Shown: positions 8,953 to 20,193, counted from the first letter of the stretch. The stretch is DNA of 64,000 bases from Buttiauxella agrestis ATCC 33320 (GCA_024169445.1 JALKFA010000001.1:2542001-2606000), one strand, 5' to 3'. Notes: generated by a model not told the origin, from the sequence alone. Translations and numbers: made by a program.

Positions 8953-9917
8953 ATAATCACCTCTGCGGTTACGCGTTGCAGATAAGCATCAAGCCAGGCC
9001 TGGTCTGCCGGGCGAATCAGCGTGTGCTTACCTTCGCGGGTCGTCAAAAAGACCGTGGGTTTTTGTGCGGGAGTGGCGACGGAAAACGAGAAGTTATCGA
9101 TGGTTGTTGCCGCACCATATTCACCACGGTTATTCATACACACCACTGATAAATCACCGGCGCGACCAAAACGGGCAATCAGCTGGCTTTCGAGATCGTA
9201 AACCGCCGATTCAGCAGCCTGTTGGGGTGACATGCCACGCCCCATCCGGCAGACAATTTCATAGCTAATACAGCCTTTCATCAGATCTTCGCCAAGGCCT
9301 GTAGCGGTGGCAGCACCAATTTGGCTATCGGCATAAAAACCTGAACCGGAAACCGGGGAGTCGCCCACGCGTCCTGGGCGCTTCATAAACAAGCCGCTGG
9401 TGGAGGTGGCGACACACATTTGCTGGTTATGGTCGAGGGTAATTACACCCACGGTATCGTGCCCGGTATACGGGCTGAGGCCGCGATCCAGGGTTTCACG
9501 TTTGCGCTTCAGGTAATGTTGATGCGCACGATCCGTCAGCATGTTTTTGCGCTCAAAGCCCTGTGCTAAAGCCCAGGTTTGCGCTCCTTCACCAACCATA
9601 AAACTGTTGAAGCGCTCACGGCTTAACGCCTGTGCCACAAGGACAGGATTGGCGATATCGCGAAGACTAGCGACCGCGCCAATGGCAAGCGTTGAGCCAT
9701 CCATAAAGGCCGCGTCGAGCTCAACCACGCCTTGCTCGTTGGGCAAACCGCCGTAGCCGACAGATTTATAGAATGGATAATCTTCCACGCAAGTGACGGC
9801 GCGAACTGCTGCGCCACTGGCGTCGCTGTTCCCTTGCAACATTTGCGCGGCTTCGCCAACGCCTTCCCAGGCCATACGCCAGGTCGCAATCACGCCCCAG
9901 TTTGTCGATAACGTCAT
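8949..9917 (-). CDS. N4-(beta-N-acetylglucosaminyl)-L-asparaginase-like Ntn hydrolase
   Basis: 322 aa, same fold and length as aspartylglucosaminidase and isoaspartyl peptidases. These precursors cut themselves before a Thr which becomes the N-terminal nucleophile; here it is T155 in GHDTVGVI, followed by the conserved SGLFMKRPGRVGDSP and ATGLGEDLMK elements. No signal peptide is seen, so it should act in the cytoplasm. Known enzymes of the group cut the GlcNAc-Asn bond of glycoasparagine. It starts 7 bases after the EIIC gene, which suggests that the substrate comes in through that permease. Confidence 0.85.
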   Translation of the reverse strand: MTLSTNWGVIATWRMAWEGVGEAAQMLQGNSDASGAAVRAVTCVEDYPFYKSVGYGGLPNEQGVVELDAAFMDGSTLAIGAVASLRDIANPVLVAQALSRERFNSFMVGEGAQTWALAQGFERKNMLTDRAHQHYLKRKRETLDRGLSPYTGHDTVGVITLDHNQQMCVATSTSGLFMKRPGRVGDSPVSGSGFYADSQIGAATATGLGEDLMKGCISYEIVCRMGRGMSPQQAAESAVYDLESQLIARFGRAGDLSVVCMNNRGEYGAATTIDNFSFSVATPAQKPTVFLTTREGKHTLIRPADQAWLDAYLQRVTAEVII

Positions 9918-9924
9918 GTTTTAG

Positions 9925-11232
9925 TTACTCCGTGGCGGGTTTGGTGGATGCAGAAAGCTCCGGCGCTTCATTGGCCCGATATTGCTTATCCACAACTTTG
10001 AGGAATGGCAGATAAATAATGGCGCCAATCAACAGGTTGGTTAACTGAATCACCGCACCGCTAAGATGCCCGGTCACGATAAACCCGCTCAACACCGGCG
10101 GCAGCGTCCAGGGGATATACACGCCCGTGGTGGTCGCGACCCAACCCAGCGACATGGTGATGTATTGCACGGTGACCAGTACCAGCGGCACCAGGTTGAA
10201 TGGGATTAGCATTATCGGGTTCATGATAACCGGCAGGCCAAACAGCACCGGTTCGTTAATGTTGAAGATGGAAGAACCGATGGCCAGACGCGAAACGTTC
10301 TTAATGTGCTGGCTGCGGGCAAATAGCAGCATAGCAATCACCAGAGACAAAGTTGCGCCCGCGCCACCCATCCAAATCATGTCGTAGAACTGCTCAGTGA
10401 CAACGTGCGGTGGAAGTAAACCGGCCTGCGTAGCCGCCAGGTTCTCCATTTGGTTTTCCATCCAGAAAGGACGCAGGATGCCGTTCACCATCGAGCCGGA
10501 GTTAATCCCGACAGACCACAAGCCGGTGATGCTAAAGCAGGTAAACAACGCGCCGACATACGAGGTGCCAAAGTGGCGGATTGGCGTGGCCAGCACTTCG
10601 TACACAAACTGGTGAATGGTGTGGTACTCGGTTTTGGCAAACAACACGCGAACCGCCAGCGCAAGCACCAGAACCAGCAATGACGGGATCAGCGCGGCAA
10701 AGGATTTTTGCACTGCGGGTGGCACGCCATCCGGCATGCGAATCACCCAGTTCTGGCGCAGCATCCAGGCAAACAATTCGGTACTGGCAATTGCGCCGAG
10801 CATCGCCACAAACAAGCCTTTGGAGCCGAGCCATTCCATGGGGATCAGGTTGCCGATTTCCTGAGTTTTCGCGAAAGGGGTGAGAATCAAGAAGCAGGAG
10901 AGAGACAAAATTCCGGATGACATTTTGTCGATGTCATAACGTTCGGCAAGACGGTAGGCGACCAGAAAACTAATAAATACCGCCATGGTGGAGAAGATGG
11001 CAGTAAACGGGATTTCGACAGTTGCAGACCAGCCTTCACCAAAAATCGACGCCATAAACTGCTGATAGGCGGTACTTGGGAAAGAGGAGATAACCAGCAG
11101 GATTGAACCGACAATGATAAACGGCATAAACGAGATATAGGCATCGCGAATGGCTCCGAGGTGGCGTTGTTGCGCCATTTTCGCGGCCAGCGGCATCAGC
11201 TTTGCTTCTATTGCGGCCATCAGGTTTTTCAT
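9925..11232 (-). CDS. PTS EIIC permease, lactose/cellobiose (CelB) family
   Basis: 435-aa integral membrane protein with about ten hydrophobic segments and the EIIC signatures FNINEPVLFGLP (catalytic Glu region) and GLWSVGINSG. I place the start at 11232 (MKNLMAAIEAK) because ACGGAG lies 8-9 bases upstream; the frame is open 11 codons further. No EIIA or EIIB gene is next to it, so phosphate must come from components encoded elsewhere. Chitobiose-type EIIC proteins belong to this family, which fits with the downstream glycosylasparaginase. The actual sugar is inferred only. Confidence 0.88.
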   Translation of the reverse strand: MKNLMAAIEAKLMPLAAKMAQQRHLGAIRDAYISFMPFIIVGSILLVISSFPSTAYQQFMASIFGEGWSATVEIPFTAIFSTMAVFISFLVAYRLAERYDIDKMSSGILSLSCFLILTPFAKTQEIGNLIPMEWLGSKGLFVAMLGAIASTELFAWMLRQNWVIRMPDGVPPAVQKSFAALIPSLLVLVLALAVRVLFAKTEYHTIHQFVYEVLATPIRHFGTSYVGALFTCFSITGLWSVGINSGSMVNGILRPFWMENQMENLAATQAGLLPPHVVTEQFYDMIWMGGAGATLSLVIAMLLFARSQHIKNVSRLAIGSSIFNINEPVLFGLPVIMNPIMLIPFNLVPLVLVTVQYITMSLGWVATTTGVYIPWTLPPVLSGFIVTGHLSGAVIQLTNLLIGAIIYLPFLKVVDKQYRANEAPELSASTKPATE

Positions 11233-11253
11233 TCTTACCGCTCCGTAAGTAAT

Positions 11254-11273
11254 CACAAGAGACAATTCTTGTG
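11254..11273. promoter_or_regulatory. Candidate operator upstream of the PTS/asparaginase operon
   Basis: Perfect 7-bp inverted repeat CACAAGA-N6-TCTTGTG about 22-41 bases before the EIIC start codon. The symmetry and the position suggest a dimeric repressor site. No regulator gene is adjacent, so the cognate protein is unknown. Confidence 0.45.
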
Positions 11274-11357
11274 TTGTATACAGTAGGGATTGTTAGCGGC
11301 GAATAAAGTGAGTGGATTCACAAAAGTATCACATGATTACTCATGATAAGGTCAGCT

Positions 11358-11596
11358 GTCGGATGACGCTGGCGCTTATCCAACCTACTCCGTTCCAGAA
11401 GGTTTTGTAGGGTGGATGACGCTAGCGCTTATCCAATCTACTCTGTTCCAGAAGGTTTTGTAGGGTGGATGACGCTGGCGCTTATCCAATCTACTCCGTT
11501 CCAGAAGGTTTTGTAGGGTGGATGACGCTGGCGCTTATCCAACCTACTCTGTTCCAGACGGTTTTGTAGGGTGGATAAGCGCTAGCGTCATCCACC
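11358..11596. repeat. Tandem REP/BIME-type array, 53-bp period
   Basis: Four consecutive units with the core GGATGACGCTGGCGCTTATCC, starting in phase at 11401, 11454, 11507 and 11560 (exact 53-base period) plus a partial first unit. The last unit is inverted (GGATAAGCGCTAGCGTCATCC). Each core is palindromic and can fold. The array fills the space between the end of the TRAP operon and the start of the PTS operon; it probably limits readthrough or stabilises the upstream mRNA. The remaining 11274-11357 bases hold no gene. Confidence 0.85.
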
Positions 11597-11634
11597 ATGT
11601 GTGTGATTTGTCATCAGTCTCAAGCAGGCAGGAA

Positions 11635-12936
11635 TTACATCAGTCCCAGCAATCGAGGAATGAACAGCGAAATCTCAGGAATGTAGGTAATCATCATCAG
11701 TGAAACAAATAATGCGGCATAGAACGGTAGCAGCGGTTTGATCAGGTGCTGGATTTTCACGCCGGTAATCGAACAGCCCACGAACAGCGCACTTCCCACC
11801 GGGGGTGTCAGCAACCCGACGCACAGGTTCGCTACCATCATGATGCCGAAATGCACCGGGTCCATACCCAACTCTTGCGCAATCGGCAGGAAGATTGGTG
11901 TGAAGATCAGCACCGCAGGCGTCATATCCATAAAGATGCCGACAATCAGCAACACGATGTTAATCAGCAGCAGAATAATCAGTGGGTTGTCTGAAATCCC
12001 CATCAGCGTGTCGCTAATAATGTATGGAATATCAGCATTGGTCATCGCCCACGACATGCCAACCGAGAAGCCAATCAGTAGCAGAACAATTGAGGTGGTT
12101 ACCACGGAGTCGAGGATTAGTTTCGGTAAATCGCGCCATTTCACTTCGCGGTAGATAAGCACCGAGAGCACGAAGGTATAAACTACCGCGATAGCCGAGG
12201 CTTCCGTTGCGGTAAATACGCCGCCCAGAATTCCACCCATCACGATGATCACCAGCAACAAACTTGGCAAGGCATCGAGAAACGCTTTGGCCGCCTGTGC
12301 ACACGTTGGACGAGCGGATACTGGATAGCCGCGGCGTTTGGAGATAATCCCGCACACCAGCATGATGGACAGACCCATCAGGATGCCAGGTAAGTACCCG
12401 GCCATAAACAGCGAAGCGACCGAAACCCCGCCAGCAGTCAGCGAGAAGACGATCAACACGTTAGAAGGTGGGATCAGTAAACCGGTAATACAAGAGGAAA
12501 CGTTGACCGCTGTCGAGAACGCCGGATCGTAACCCTCTTTGTTTTGAATCGGCGAAAGTGTGCCACCCACGGCAGCAGCCGCCGCGACTGCTGAACCGGA
12601 AATCGAACCAAACATCATGTTCGCCAGTACGTTAACGTGGCCCAGTGAACCCGGTACCCGTCCTACCATAATTTGCGCCAGGTTAATTAGCCTGATGGCT
12701 ATCCCGCCGCTGTTCATCAGCGTTCCGGCAAAAATGAAGAACGGAATCGCCAGCAGAGCAAAGTTATCCAACCCGTTCGCCAGGCGTTGTGAAACCGTGA
12801 TAATGGCAACGTCCCATGGGAACATGATAAGCATCGATGAAACGGTGGCGATCCCAATGGCGAATGAGATAGGAACCCCGAGAAACACCAGCACGAAGAA
12901 CGCGCCGAATAAGGTAAGGGCGATGTAAGTTTCCAT
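11635..12936 (-). CDS. TRAP transporter large permease, DctM type
   Basis: 433 aa with about 12 membrane segments, typical of the DctM/SiaM large subunit that carries substrate with Na+ as driving ion. It starts at TAATG overlapping the DctQ stop by one base. Final gene of the dctP-dctQ-dctM operon. The substrate cannot be read from this subunit. Confidence 0.9.
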   Translation of the reverse strand: METYIALTLFGAFFVLVFLGVPISFAIGIATVSSMLIMFPWDVAIITVSQRLANGLDNFALLAIPFFIFAGTLMNSGGIAIRLINLAQIMVGRVPGSLGHVNVLANMMFGSISGSAVAAAAAVGGTLSPIQNKEGYDPAFSTAVNVSSCITGLLIPPSNVLIVFSLTAGGVSVASLFMAGYLPGILMGLSIMLVCGIISKRRGYPVSARPTCAQAAKAFLDALPSLLLVIIVMGGILGGVFTATEASAIAVVYTFVLSVLIYREVKWRDLPKLILDSVVTTSIVLLLIGFSVGMSWAMTNADIPYIISDTLMGISDNPLIILLLINIVLLIVGIFMDMTPAVLIFTPIFLPIAQELGMDPVHFGIMMVANLCVGLLTPPVGSALFVGCSITGVKIQHLIKPLLPFYAALFVSLMMITYIPEISLFIPRLLGLM

Positions 12937-13433
12937 TATTTACCCTCGTGACGGACTAAAGTTTGAGCATCGGTCAAGATAAAGTAGAGCGAATAAAACA
13001 TCATGATCGCCCCGCTTAACGGCAGCACTATGTAGACGTAGCCCATAGGGATTTGCAGCGCCGCCGAGAGTTGCGAAGTGGCAAGTGTCTTTTCAATGAG
13101 TTTTAGGCCGCCATTGACGATAACCCCGCCAGAAAATAGCAGCACCAGTGTGTTGATTAGCATGCCGAGCAGGGGTTTTTTATTGTCTGGCATCATCATG
13201 GAAAGAAAATCGATGGACAGATGGCGCTGTGCACCCACGGTGTATGACGCGCCCAATAGACCCACCCAGATCATCAGAAAACGCGCCAGTTCATCGGTCA
13301 ATGTGCTGGGCTGGTTGAGTACATAGCGGCTAAACACTTGCCACACCACGCAGATGACCAGCGCGACCATTACCAGCACGGAAAAAGTGGCAATAGTCCG
13401 GTCTACCGCAAGCTTTATGGGCTTTAGTATCAT
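12936..13433 (-). CDS. TRAP transporter small permease, DctQ type
   Basis: 165 aa with four membrane segments and the family motif WQVFSRYVLNQPSTLTDELARF. Start chosen at 13433 (MILKPIKLAVDR) with AGGT about 10 bases upstream; the frame is open 16 codons further. It joins with DctM to form the membrane part of the transporter. Confidence 0.88.
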   Translation of the reverse strand: MILKPIKLAVDRTIATFSVLVMVALVICVVWQVFSRYVLNQPSTLTDELARFLMIWVGLLGASYTVGAQRHLSIDFLSMMMPDNKKPLLGMLINTLVLLFSGGVIVNGGLKLIEKTLATSQLSAALQIPMGYVYIVLPLSGAIMMFYSLYFILTDAQTLVRHEGK

Positions 13434-13463
13434 GTTTGTATACCTGAAAATTAACTTTGGACG

Positions 13464-13486
13464 AGCGGGTGAGGAGCTCACCCGCT
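13464..13486 (-). other. Stem-loop between dctP and dctQ
   Basis: Perfect 9-bp stem AGCGGGTGA/TCACCCGCT with a 5-base loop and no T-run after it. Such hairpins after binding-protein genes protect the 5' part of the mRNA so that DctP is made in excess over the membrane subunits. Confidence 0.7.
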
Positions 13487-13504
13487 GAAACCTGCAACCC
13501 TAAA

Positions 13505-14491
13505 TCACTCGGTAGCGGCTTCGAATTTAGCCAGCAGAGCCGCTTGTTTTGGATCTTTGGCGAAGTCGTCATACAGCGGTTTTACGGCTGCGCGGAACGG
13601 GGCTTTATCAACGCTGAGGATAGTGGCCCCCATCGCTTTAGCTTGAGCACGTGAATCAGAATCGACTTTGTCCCAAAGCTTTTGTTGATATGTTTCGGAG
13701 TTTTTCGCCGCTGTCATCAAGATTTGCTGCTGTTCAGGGGATAGTTTGTCCCAGGTTTTGGTTGAGATAACGAGGAAGTCGGGAATAGAGGTATGTTCAT
13801 CTTCCGAGAACACTTTGGCGATTTCGATATGGCGAGTCTGCACCCATGATGGAACGTTATTTTCCGCGCCATCAACAACGCCTTGCTGCATTGCGGTATA
13901 CACTTCGCCGAAAGAAATAGGGGTTGGTGAACCGCCCATTAATTCCACCATTTTCAAGGTGGTTGGGCTGGCCTGAACGCGAATTTTAAGTCCTTTTAAA
14001 TCTTCTGGTTTGGTGATCGGTTTTTTCGCATAAAAACTGCGGGTACCTGCAACATATGCTGAAATAGCAAAGAAACCTTTATCTTTGGTTGATTCCATAA
14101 TTTCTTTGCCGATTTCACCAAATACCACGCGATTAAAATGTTGTTGGTCTTTGAATAAATATGGCAAATTATAAATAGCGTAAGTATTGTCGAAAGATTC
14201 CAAATCACTGGCAGAACCTTTGGTCATATCCAGTGCGCCATTTTGTAATAGTTCTAATGTTTCACGGGCGCTACCCATTTGGCTACTTGGATAAATACGA
14301 ATACGCATACTGCCATCAGAAAGTTGTTGTACCTCTTTGGCTAATTGTTCATAGGCTTGATGCACAACATGGCTGCGTTCCAGGTTATGCGCGAGTTTTA
14401 AAGTTATTTTGTCAGCAGCATTTGCACCTGTGGCACACAACGTAATCAGCGAGGCACAAAGTAGTTTGCGTGGCAGTGTCAAAAATTTCAT
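13505..14491 (-). CDS. TRAP transporter periplasmic binding protein, DctP type
   Basis: 328 aa from the start at 14491 (MKFLTLPRKLLCASLITL...), with a signal peptide ending near GANA (residues 24-27). Family features: LKIRVQASPTTLKMVELMGGSPTPI, where the Arg forms the salt bridge with the carboxylate of the substrate, and the QQGVVDGAENN motif. It is closest in type to binding proteins for sugar acids and sialic acid-like ligands, but the exact ligand is open. SD AGGAAG lies 12-16 bases upstream. Confidence 0.9.
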   Translation of the reverse strand: MKFLTLPRKLLCASLITLCATGANAADKITLKLAHNLERSHVVHQAYEQLAKEVQQLSDGSMRIRIYPSSQMGSARETLELLQNGALDMTKGSASDLESFDNTYAIYNLPYLFKDQQHFNRVVFGEIGKEIMESTKDKGFFAISAYVAGTRSFYAKKPITKPEDLKGLKIRVQASPTTLKMVELMGGSPTPISFGEVYTAMQQGVVDGAENNVPSWVQTRHIEIAKVFSEDEHTSIPDFLVISTKTWDKLSPEQQQILMTAAKNSETYQQKLWDKVDSDSRAQAKAMGATILSVDKAPFRAAVKPLYDDFAKDPKQAALLAKFEAATE

Positions 14492-14811
14492 ATAAAATGC
14501 TTCCTGCATAAAAGAAAAGGTGAAGTTTCGAATGGAGGCCGTTATTGCTGTATGACAGCTTATTGCATTTGTCCGATAACCAACTTGTATAGACTTCACA
14601 TTTTTTATTAATCAGGAGTGGTTTTGCTATTTTTTGTGTTGTTGCTCACTCAATTTAATATGATTGGAAATGTCTTTTGTTTCTCTCGTGAATTTATTCT
14701 AAGTTGAGAAAATGAATGCAAGGAATTACCGAGGTATTAGGCAGTATTTACGAAGGGTATTTATTGTTTTTGATTTAATCTGGAACGGATGAACCAACAA
14801 ACTTAACAATA
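14492..14811. other. AT-rich intergenic region upstream of the TRAP operon
   Basis: No ORF or repeat of note. It should hold the promoter of dctPQM on the minus strand; I cannot assign a regulator site. Confidence 0.5.
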
Positions 14812-14843
14812 AATAACGGTATCCTGTTATGGAAACCGTTATT
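14812..14843 (-). terminator. Putative terminator of mcbA
   Basis: 9-bp inverted repeat AATAACGGT/ACCGTTATT with a 14-base loop, 30 bases after the mcbA stop, followed on the minus strand by the T-rich TATTGTTAAG. Confidence 0.55.
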
Positions 14844-14872
14844 GAAAGTCACCCAGGGGATAACTATTAAGA

Positions 14873-15133
14873 CTATTTATAAATAGTTGCGGTGCCGAAC
14901 ATCTTGTTTTCACCGCTGGCTGAGTTAACAACAAAACCTTTTGCACCTTCTTCTTTCGCTTTTTCTCCAAGTTTGGCTTCCAGATCGTCAAGATTCGCCG
15001 CGCCTGAGACCGAAACCGTCCCCGCAGGGCGGAGTTGGCTGTTATTGATGTCATTCGTTTCTTGAGCTGCCATGGTGGCAAACGGTAATGCCGCAAGGGT
15101 GACAACCGCAGAAAAATACAGCAATTTTTTCAT
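14873..15133 (-). CDS. mcbA: McbA (YbiM), DUF1471 periplasmic protein
   Basis: 86 aa: signal peptide (cleavage expected after AAL..MAA, about residue 22) and a DUF1471 domain with NSQLRPAGTVSVSGA and the ending FGTATIYK, matching E. coli McbA, which suppresses colanic-acid-linked mucoidy. Start at 15133 (ATG, GAGGA 7 bases upstream) rather than the GTG two codons earlier. In E. coli mcbA is also close to rlmF. Paralogue of ybiJ (6045-6305). Confidence 0.9.
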   Translation of the reverse strand: MKKLLYFSAVVTLAALPFATMAAQETNDINNSQLRPAGTVSVSGAANLDDLEAKLGEKAKEEGAKGFVVNSASGENKMFGTATIYK

Positions 15134-15311
15134 AATCACATCCTCATCGCTTTTGGGAACCGATTAAAAAATCATCAGCACCTACAGTGTAGGTGCAATG
15201 CGCCAAACCATAGACGCAAAAAACTGATGGACTTATGCTCATTTTTTGAACGACATAACTTGACGAAATTCTTACAAATCATATAGATACAGGTGTATGA
15301 TTTTGCTGATT

Positions 15312-15938
15312 TTATCGGGCGTCGGGGCGAGTTAAGTCAAAACGATGGCTTTCATCGATAGTGTAATAAGCCGATGGGCCACCCGCACGCAGCACCGGTT
15401 TTGCCAGCGCGGTCTGGTAAATACCGTCTTTTAGTAGTGACTCGTCAATATGAACGGCGACCACTTCGCCCAACACCAGCCAGCTATCAATCGCCGCACC
15501 GTCGGCAGTCGTGAGTTGAATGCACTGCGACAGGCGGCATTCAAAATTAACCGGGCTTTCGGCAACGAGGCTGGCTTTGACTTTTTGCCCGACAACGGCA
15601 GTTAACCCCGCGCGAACGAACTCATCTTCACCGCGTGGTATGGAGGCTGAGGTTTCATTCATTTGCTCAGCCAGTTCACGCGTGGCGAGGTTCCAGACGA
15701 ACTCTTTTGTTTCAACGATATTTTGTACGCTGTCTTTCCAGCCACTGCTGGCGAAACCAATAATAGGTGGCCGATAATTAAAACAGTTAAAGAAACTGTA
15801 CGGTGCCAGATTACGGTTACCTTGTTGATCGTATGAGGAAATCCAGCCTATTGGGCGCGGGCCGATAATGGCGTTGAGCGGGTCGTGCGGTAAACCGTGG
15901 CCGTCGGCAGGTTCGTAGTAATAACGTTTCGCGGACAT
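15312..15938 (-). CDS. Flavin reductase-like FMN-binding split-barrel protein
   Basis: 208 aa. The core [35 protein letters not shown] is the FMN-binding signature of the flavin-reductase/DIM6-NTAB family. SD AGAGG precedes the ATG. It is divergent from rlmF. Substrate unknown; members reduce flavin or act as NADPH-dependent oxidoreductases. It does not occur between mcbA and rlmF in E. coli K-12. Confidence 0.82.
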   Translation of the reverse strand: MSAKRYYYEPADGHGLPHDPLNAIIGPRPIGWISSYDQQGNRNLAPYSFFNCFNYRPPIIGFASSGWKDSVQNIVETKEFVWNLATRELAEQMNETSASIPRGEDEFVRAGLTAVVGQKVKASLVAESPVNFECRLSQCIQLTTADGAAIDSWLVLGEVVAVHIDESLLKDGIYQTALAKPVLRAGGPSAYYTIDESHRFDLTRPDAR

Positions 15939-16031
15939 AAAACCTCTGCTTCAGTGATGAAATTGGCGCGGCGTTGTTTACCCCGCTGGCTTCACAGAGT
16001 ATCTTACGCGACCACACAAGGAGAAGCCGCA

Positions 16032-16973
16032 ATGAAAACCCCTGCCACTACCAAACCGGGTCTGCACCCACGTAATCGTCATCGTAACCGTTATGATTTC
16101 CAGGCGCTGACACAAAGCAGCCCAGCACTCGGCGCATTTTTACGCCCTGGCCCGCATGGCGAAACGACGGTTGATTTTGCTGACCCGCTGGCAGTGAAAG
16201 CGCTGAATCAGGCGCTATTGGCGCATTTCTACGGTGTGAAGCAGTGGGATATTCCTGAAGACTTTCTTTGCCCTCCGGTGCCTGGGCGTGCCGATTATAT
16301 TCACCATCTGGCAGATTTACTGGCAGAAGGTAACGGCGGCGTGGTGCCTTCGCAGGCTTCAGTACTGGATGTGGGTGTGGGGGCCAACTGTATTTATCCG
16401 CTTATTGGCCAACATGAATACGGCTGGCGTTTTACCGGCACCGATGTGGATGGCGAGGCTTTGCGTAACGCAACGGCGATTATTGATGCTAATCCAGGCC
16501 TGTCACGCCTGATTCGTTTGCGTCGCCAGAAAACGGCAACCGCAATTTTGCCGGGTGTGATTCATAAAAACGAAATGTTCGATGCCACGTTGTGCAACCC
16601 ACCGTTCCACGATTCTGCACAGGCGGCCCGCAGCGGTAGCGAGCGTAAACGCGTAAACCTCGGCCAGGCGAAAGACGGCGCACTGAACTTTGGCGGACGT
16701 GAGCAAGAGTTGTGGTGTGAAGGTGGCGAAGTGGCGTTTATTAACCAGATGGTCAACGAAAGCAAGGCGTTTGCCCGCCAGGTGCAGTGGTTCACCTCGC
16801 TGGTTTCTCGTGGTGAGAACCTGCCGTTGATTTATCGCGCGTTGCAAGAAGCTGGCGTCGAAAAAGTGGTGAAGAAAGAGATGGCCCAGGGGCAGAAGCA
16901 GAGCCGCTTCATTGCCTGGACCTTTATGAACGATGCGCAGCGCGTTCGTTGGGCTGCCACACGTTATAAATAG
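16032..16973 (+). CDS. rlmF: RlmF, 23S rRNA m6A1618 methyltransferase
   Basis: 313 aa Rossmann-type methyltransferase that makes m6A at A1618 of 23S rRNA from SAM. SAM motif LDVGVGANC at 112-120 and catalytic NPPF at 189-192. Start at 16032 behind AAGGAGAAGCCGCA; the frame is open upstream but those residues do not belong to the family. Convergent with glnQ. Confidence 0.95.
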   Translation: MKTPATTKPGLHPRNRHRNRYDFQALTQSSPALGAFLRPGPHGETTVDFADPLAVKALNQALLAHFYGVKQWDIPEDFLCPPVPGRADYIHHLADLLAEGNGGVVPSQASVLDVGVGANCIYPLIGQHEYGWRFTGTDVDGEALRNATAIIDANPGLSRLIRLRRQKTATAILPGVIHKNEMFDATLCNPPFHDSAQAARSGSERKRVNLGQAKDGALNFGGREQELWCEGGEVAFINQMVNESKAFARQVQWFTSLVSRGENLPLIYRALQEAGVEKVVKKEMAQGQKQSRFIAWTFMNDAQRVRWAATRYK

Positions 16974-16989
16974 CATTCCCTTCACCCCG

Positions 16990-17011
16990 ACCCTCTCCAA
17001 AAGGAGAGGGT
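16990..17011. terminator. Inverted repeat between convergent rlmF and glnQ
   Basis: ACCCTCTCC-AAAA-GGAGAGGGT, a 9-bp perfect stem of the common enterobacterial type. It has no T-run, so it may be a Rho-independent signal of weak type or an mRNA-stabilising repeat. Confidence 0.55.
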
Positions 17012-17023
17012 GAGGTCGAGAAC

Positions 17024-17746
17024 TCAGGAAACGTGCTGCAAGAATTCCTGCAAACGCGGGCTTGGTGGGTTCTCAATCAGTTCTTGCGGGTTACCATCTT
17101 CAGCAATGCGCCCTTTATCAATGAAGATGAGGCGCGAGGCGACTTTGGCGGCGAATCCGACTTCGTGCGTCACAATAACCATCGTCATGCCTTCTTCAGC
17201 CAGATCCTGCATAACCTTCAACACTTCGTGACGCAGTTCCGGGTCAAGTGCCGAGGTTGGCTCATCAAACAGCATCATTTTCGGTTTAACCGCTAACGCC
17301 CGGGCGATTGCCACACGCTGTTGCTGGCCGCCAGAAAGCTCTGATGGGTAGTGATGCGCACGTTCCGCAAGGCCCACTTTCGCTAACAGCTCTTTAGCCA
17401 GTTTATCGGCGGCGTCTTTTTTCAGACCACGTACACGAATCGGGCCAAAGGCGACGTTTTCCAGCGCGGTCAGGTGCGGGAACAGATAAAACTGTTGGAA
17501 CACCATGCCGGCTTCCTGACGAATCAGGCGCTCATCGACTTTCGGGTCGTTAACTTTCAGACTGTCGACAAACAGGTCACCACTAGTGATGTCTTCCAGT
17601 TTGTTGATGCAGCGCAGCAGCGTCGATTTACCGGAGCCTGACGGCCCGATAATCACCACCACTTCACCTTGTTTAATGTTGAGGTCGATGTTGTGCAGCA
17701 CCTGGGTTTTGCCAAAGTGCTTAGAAACGTTTTTAAATTCAATCAC
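17024..17746 (-). CDS. glnQ: GlnQ, glutamine ABC transporter ATPase
   Basis: 240 aa. Walker [10 protein letters not shown], signature LSGGQQQR and Walker [12 protein letters not shown] are all present. It powers the GlnHPQ high-affinity glutamine importer. Its start overlaps the glnP stop by 4 bases (ATGA). The order glnH-glnP-glnQ is as in E. coli. Confidence 0.97.
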   Translation of the reverse strand: MIEFKNVSKHFGKTQVLHNIDLNIKQGEVVVIIGPSGSGKSTLLRCINKLEDITSGDLFVDSLKVNDPKVDERLIRQEAGMVFQQFYLFPHLTALENVAFGPIRVRGLKKDAADKLAKELLAKVGLAERAHHYPSELSGGQQQRVAIARALAVKPKMMLFDEPTSALDPELRHEVLKVMQDLAEEGMTMVIVTHEVGFAAKVASRLIFIDKGRIAEDGNPQELIENPPSPRLQEFLQHVS

Positions 17747-18402
17747 AGGATTTTCATCCTTCTTTCAAGAATGCGGAGCACTATGTTCAAGACCTGGGTG
17801 ATGATGAGATAGATAACACCAACGGCAGTCCAGATTTCCAGGGCGCGGAAGTTGCCTGCAATAATTTCCTGGCCGCTACGAGTCAGTTCGGCTGCGCCGA
17901 TAACAATAAACAGCGAGGTGTCCTTGATACTGATAATTAACTGGTTACCGAGTGACGGCAACATACGGCGCAGTGCCAGTGGCATAATCACATGACAAAC
18001 GGCTTCACGTCTGGATAGACCGAGAGCGAGACCCGCTTCGCTGAAGCCTTTATGTATCGACAGTACCGCCCCGCGGGTAATTTCCGCAATATAGGCGCCA
18101 GAGTTAATCATTATGGTGATCACCGCGGCTGTGAAAGTGTCGATGCGAATATCAGGGAATGCCATTGGCAATGCGAAGTAGATATACATGACCTGTACAA
18201 CGATAGGCGTGCCGCGGACCACTTCGATGAAAACGAGGGCTATGTGGTTGGCTATCCAGCCGCCGTAAGTGCGGGCCAAACCTGCCACCAGACCGATAAT
18301 GATACCACCTGCCAATCCAAGGACCGAAATCCACAGAGTCATTTTGGCGCCTTCCAGCAATATTGGAATGGCAGGCCAAATGACGCTCCAGTCAAACTCC
18401 AT
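17743..18402 (-). CDS. glnP: GlnP, glutamine ABC transporter permease
   Basis: 219-aa inner-membrane permease of the HisMQ/GlnP type with about five membrane helices and the EAA loop ([25 protein letters not shown]). Second gene of glnHPQ, 89 bases after glnH. Confidence 0.97.
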   Translation of the reverse strand: MEFDWSVIWPAIPILLEGAKMTLWISVLGLAGGIIIGLVAGLARTYGGWIANHIALVFIEVVRGTPIVVQVMYIYFALPMAFPDIRIDTFTAAVITIMINSGAYIAEITRGAVLSIHKGFSEAGLALGLSRREAVCHVIMPLALRRMLPSLGNQLIISIKDTSLFIVIGAAELTRSGQEIIAGNFRALEIWTAVGVIYLIITQVLNIVLRILERRMKIL

Positions 18403-18443
18403 AATGTGTTCCTATTTTACTTATACCGTGGTTCAAAAATATC

Positions 18444-18462
18444 AGGGGCGAAAGCCGCCCCT
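18444..18462 (-). other. Stem-loop between glnH and glnP
   Basis: 7-bp stem AGGGGCG/CGCCCCT with a 5-base loop, no T-run. The position favours higher GlnH than GlnPQ levels by mRNA protection or partial termination. Confidence 0.6.
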
Positions 18463-18491
18463 TAGGTCTTGCTTACATCATTTTAGATTTA

Positions 18492-19451
<960 letters not shown>

Positions 19452-19558
19452 TTAAGGCGGTAAAACAATCGGCTGTTAACGATTGTGTGAAGTGATTATT
19501 ACAAATGAGTAACTTTTGCGGCAGGGATAACCATTTTTATGCGCTAAAACAGTGCATC

Positions 19559-19582
19559 CATCCTCCCGGAAATGGGAGGATG
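19559..19582 (-). terminator. Putative dps terminator stem-loop
   Basis: 9-bp perfect stem CATCCTCCC/GGGAGGATG, 20 bases after the dps stop. The T-run is weak (GTTTTAG 10 bases further). Confidence 0.6.
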
Positions 19583-19602
19583 AAGTAACAATCTGCTAGC
19601 AA

Positions 19603-20193
<591 letters not shown>

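Noticed and set aside
11358-11596. CRISPR array
   Set aside because: The 53-base units are repeated over their whole length with no unique spacers and the cores are REP palindromes.
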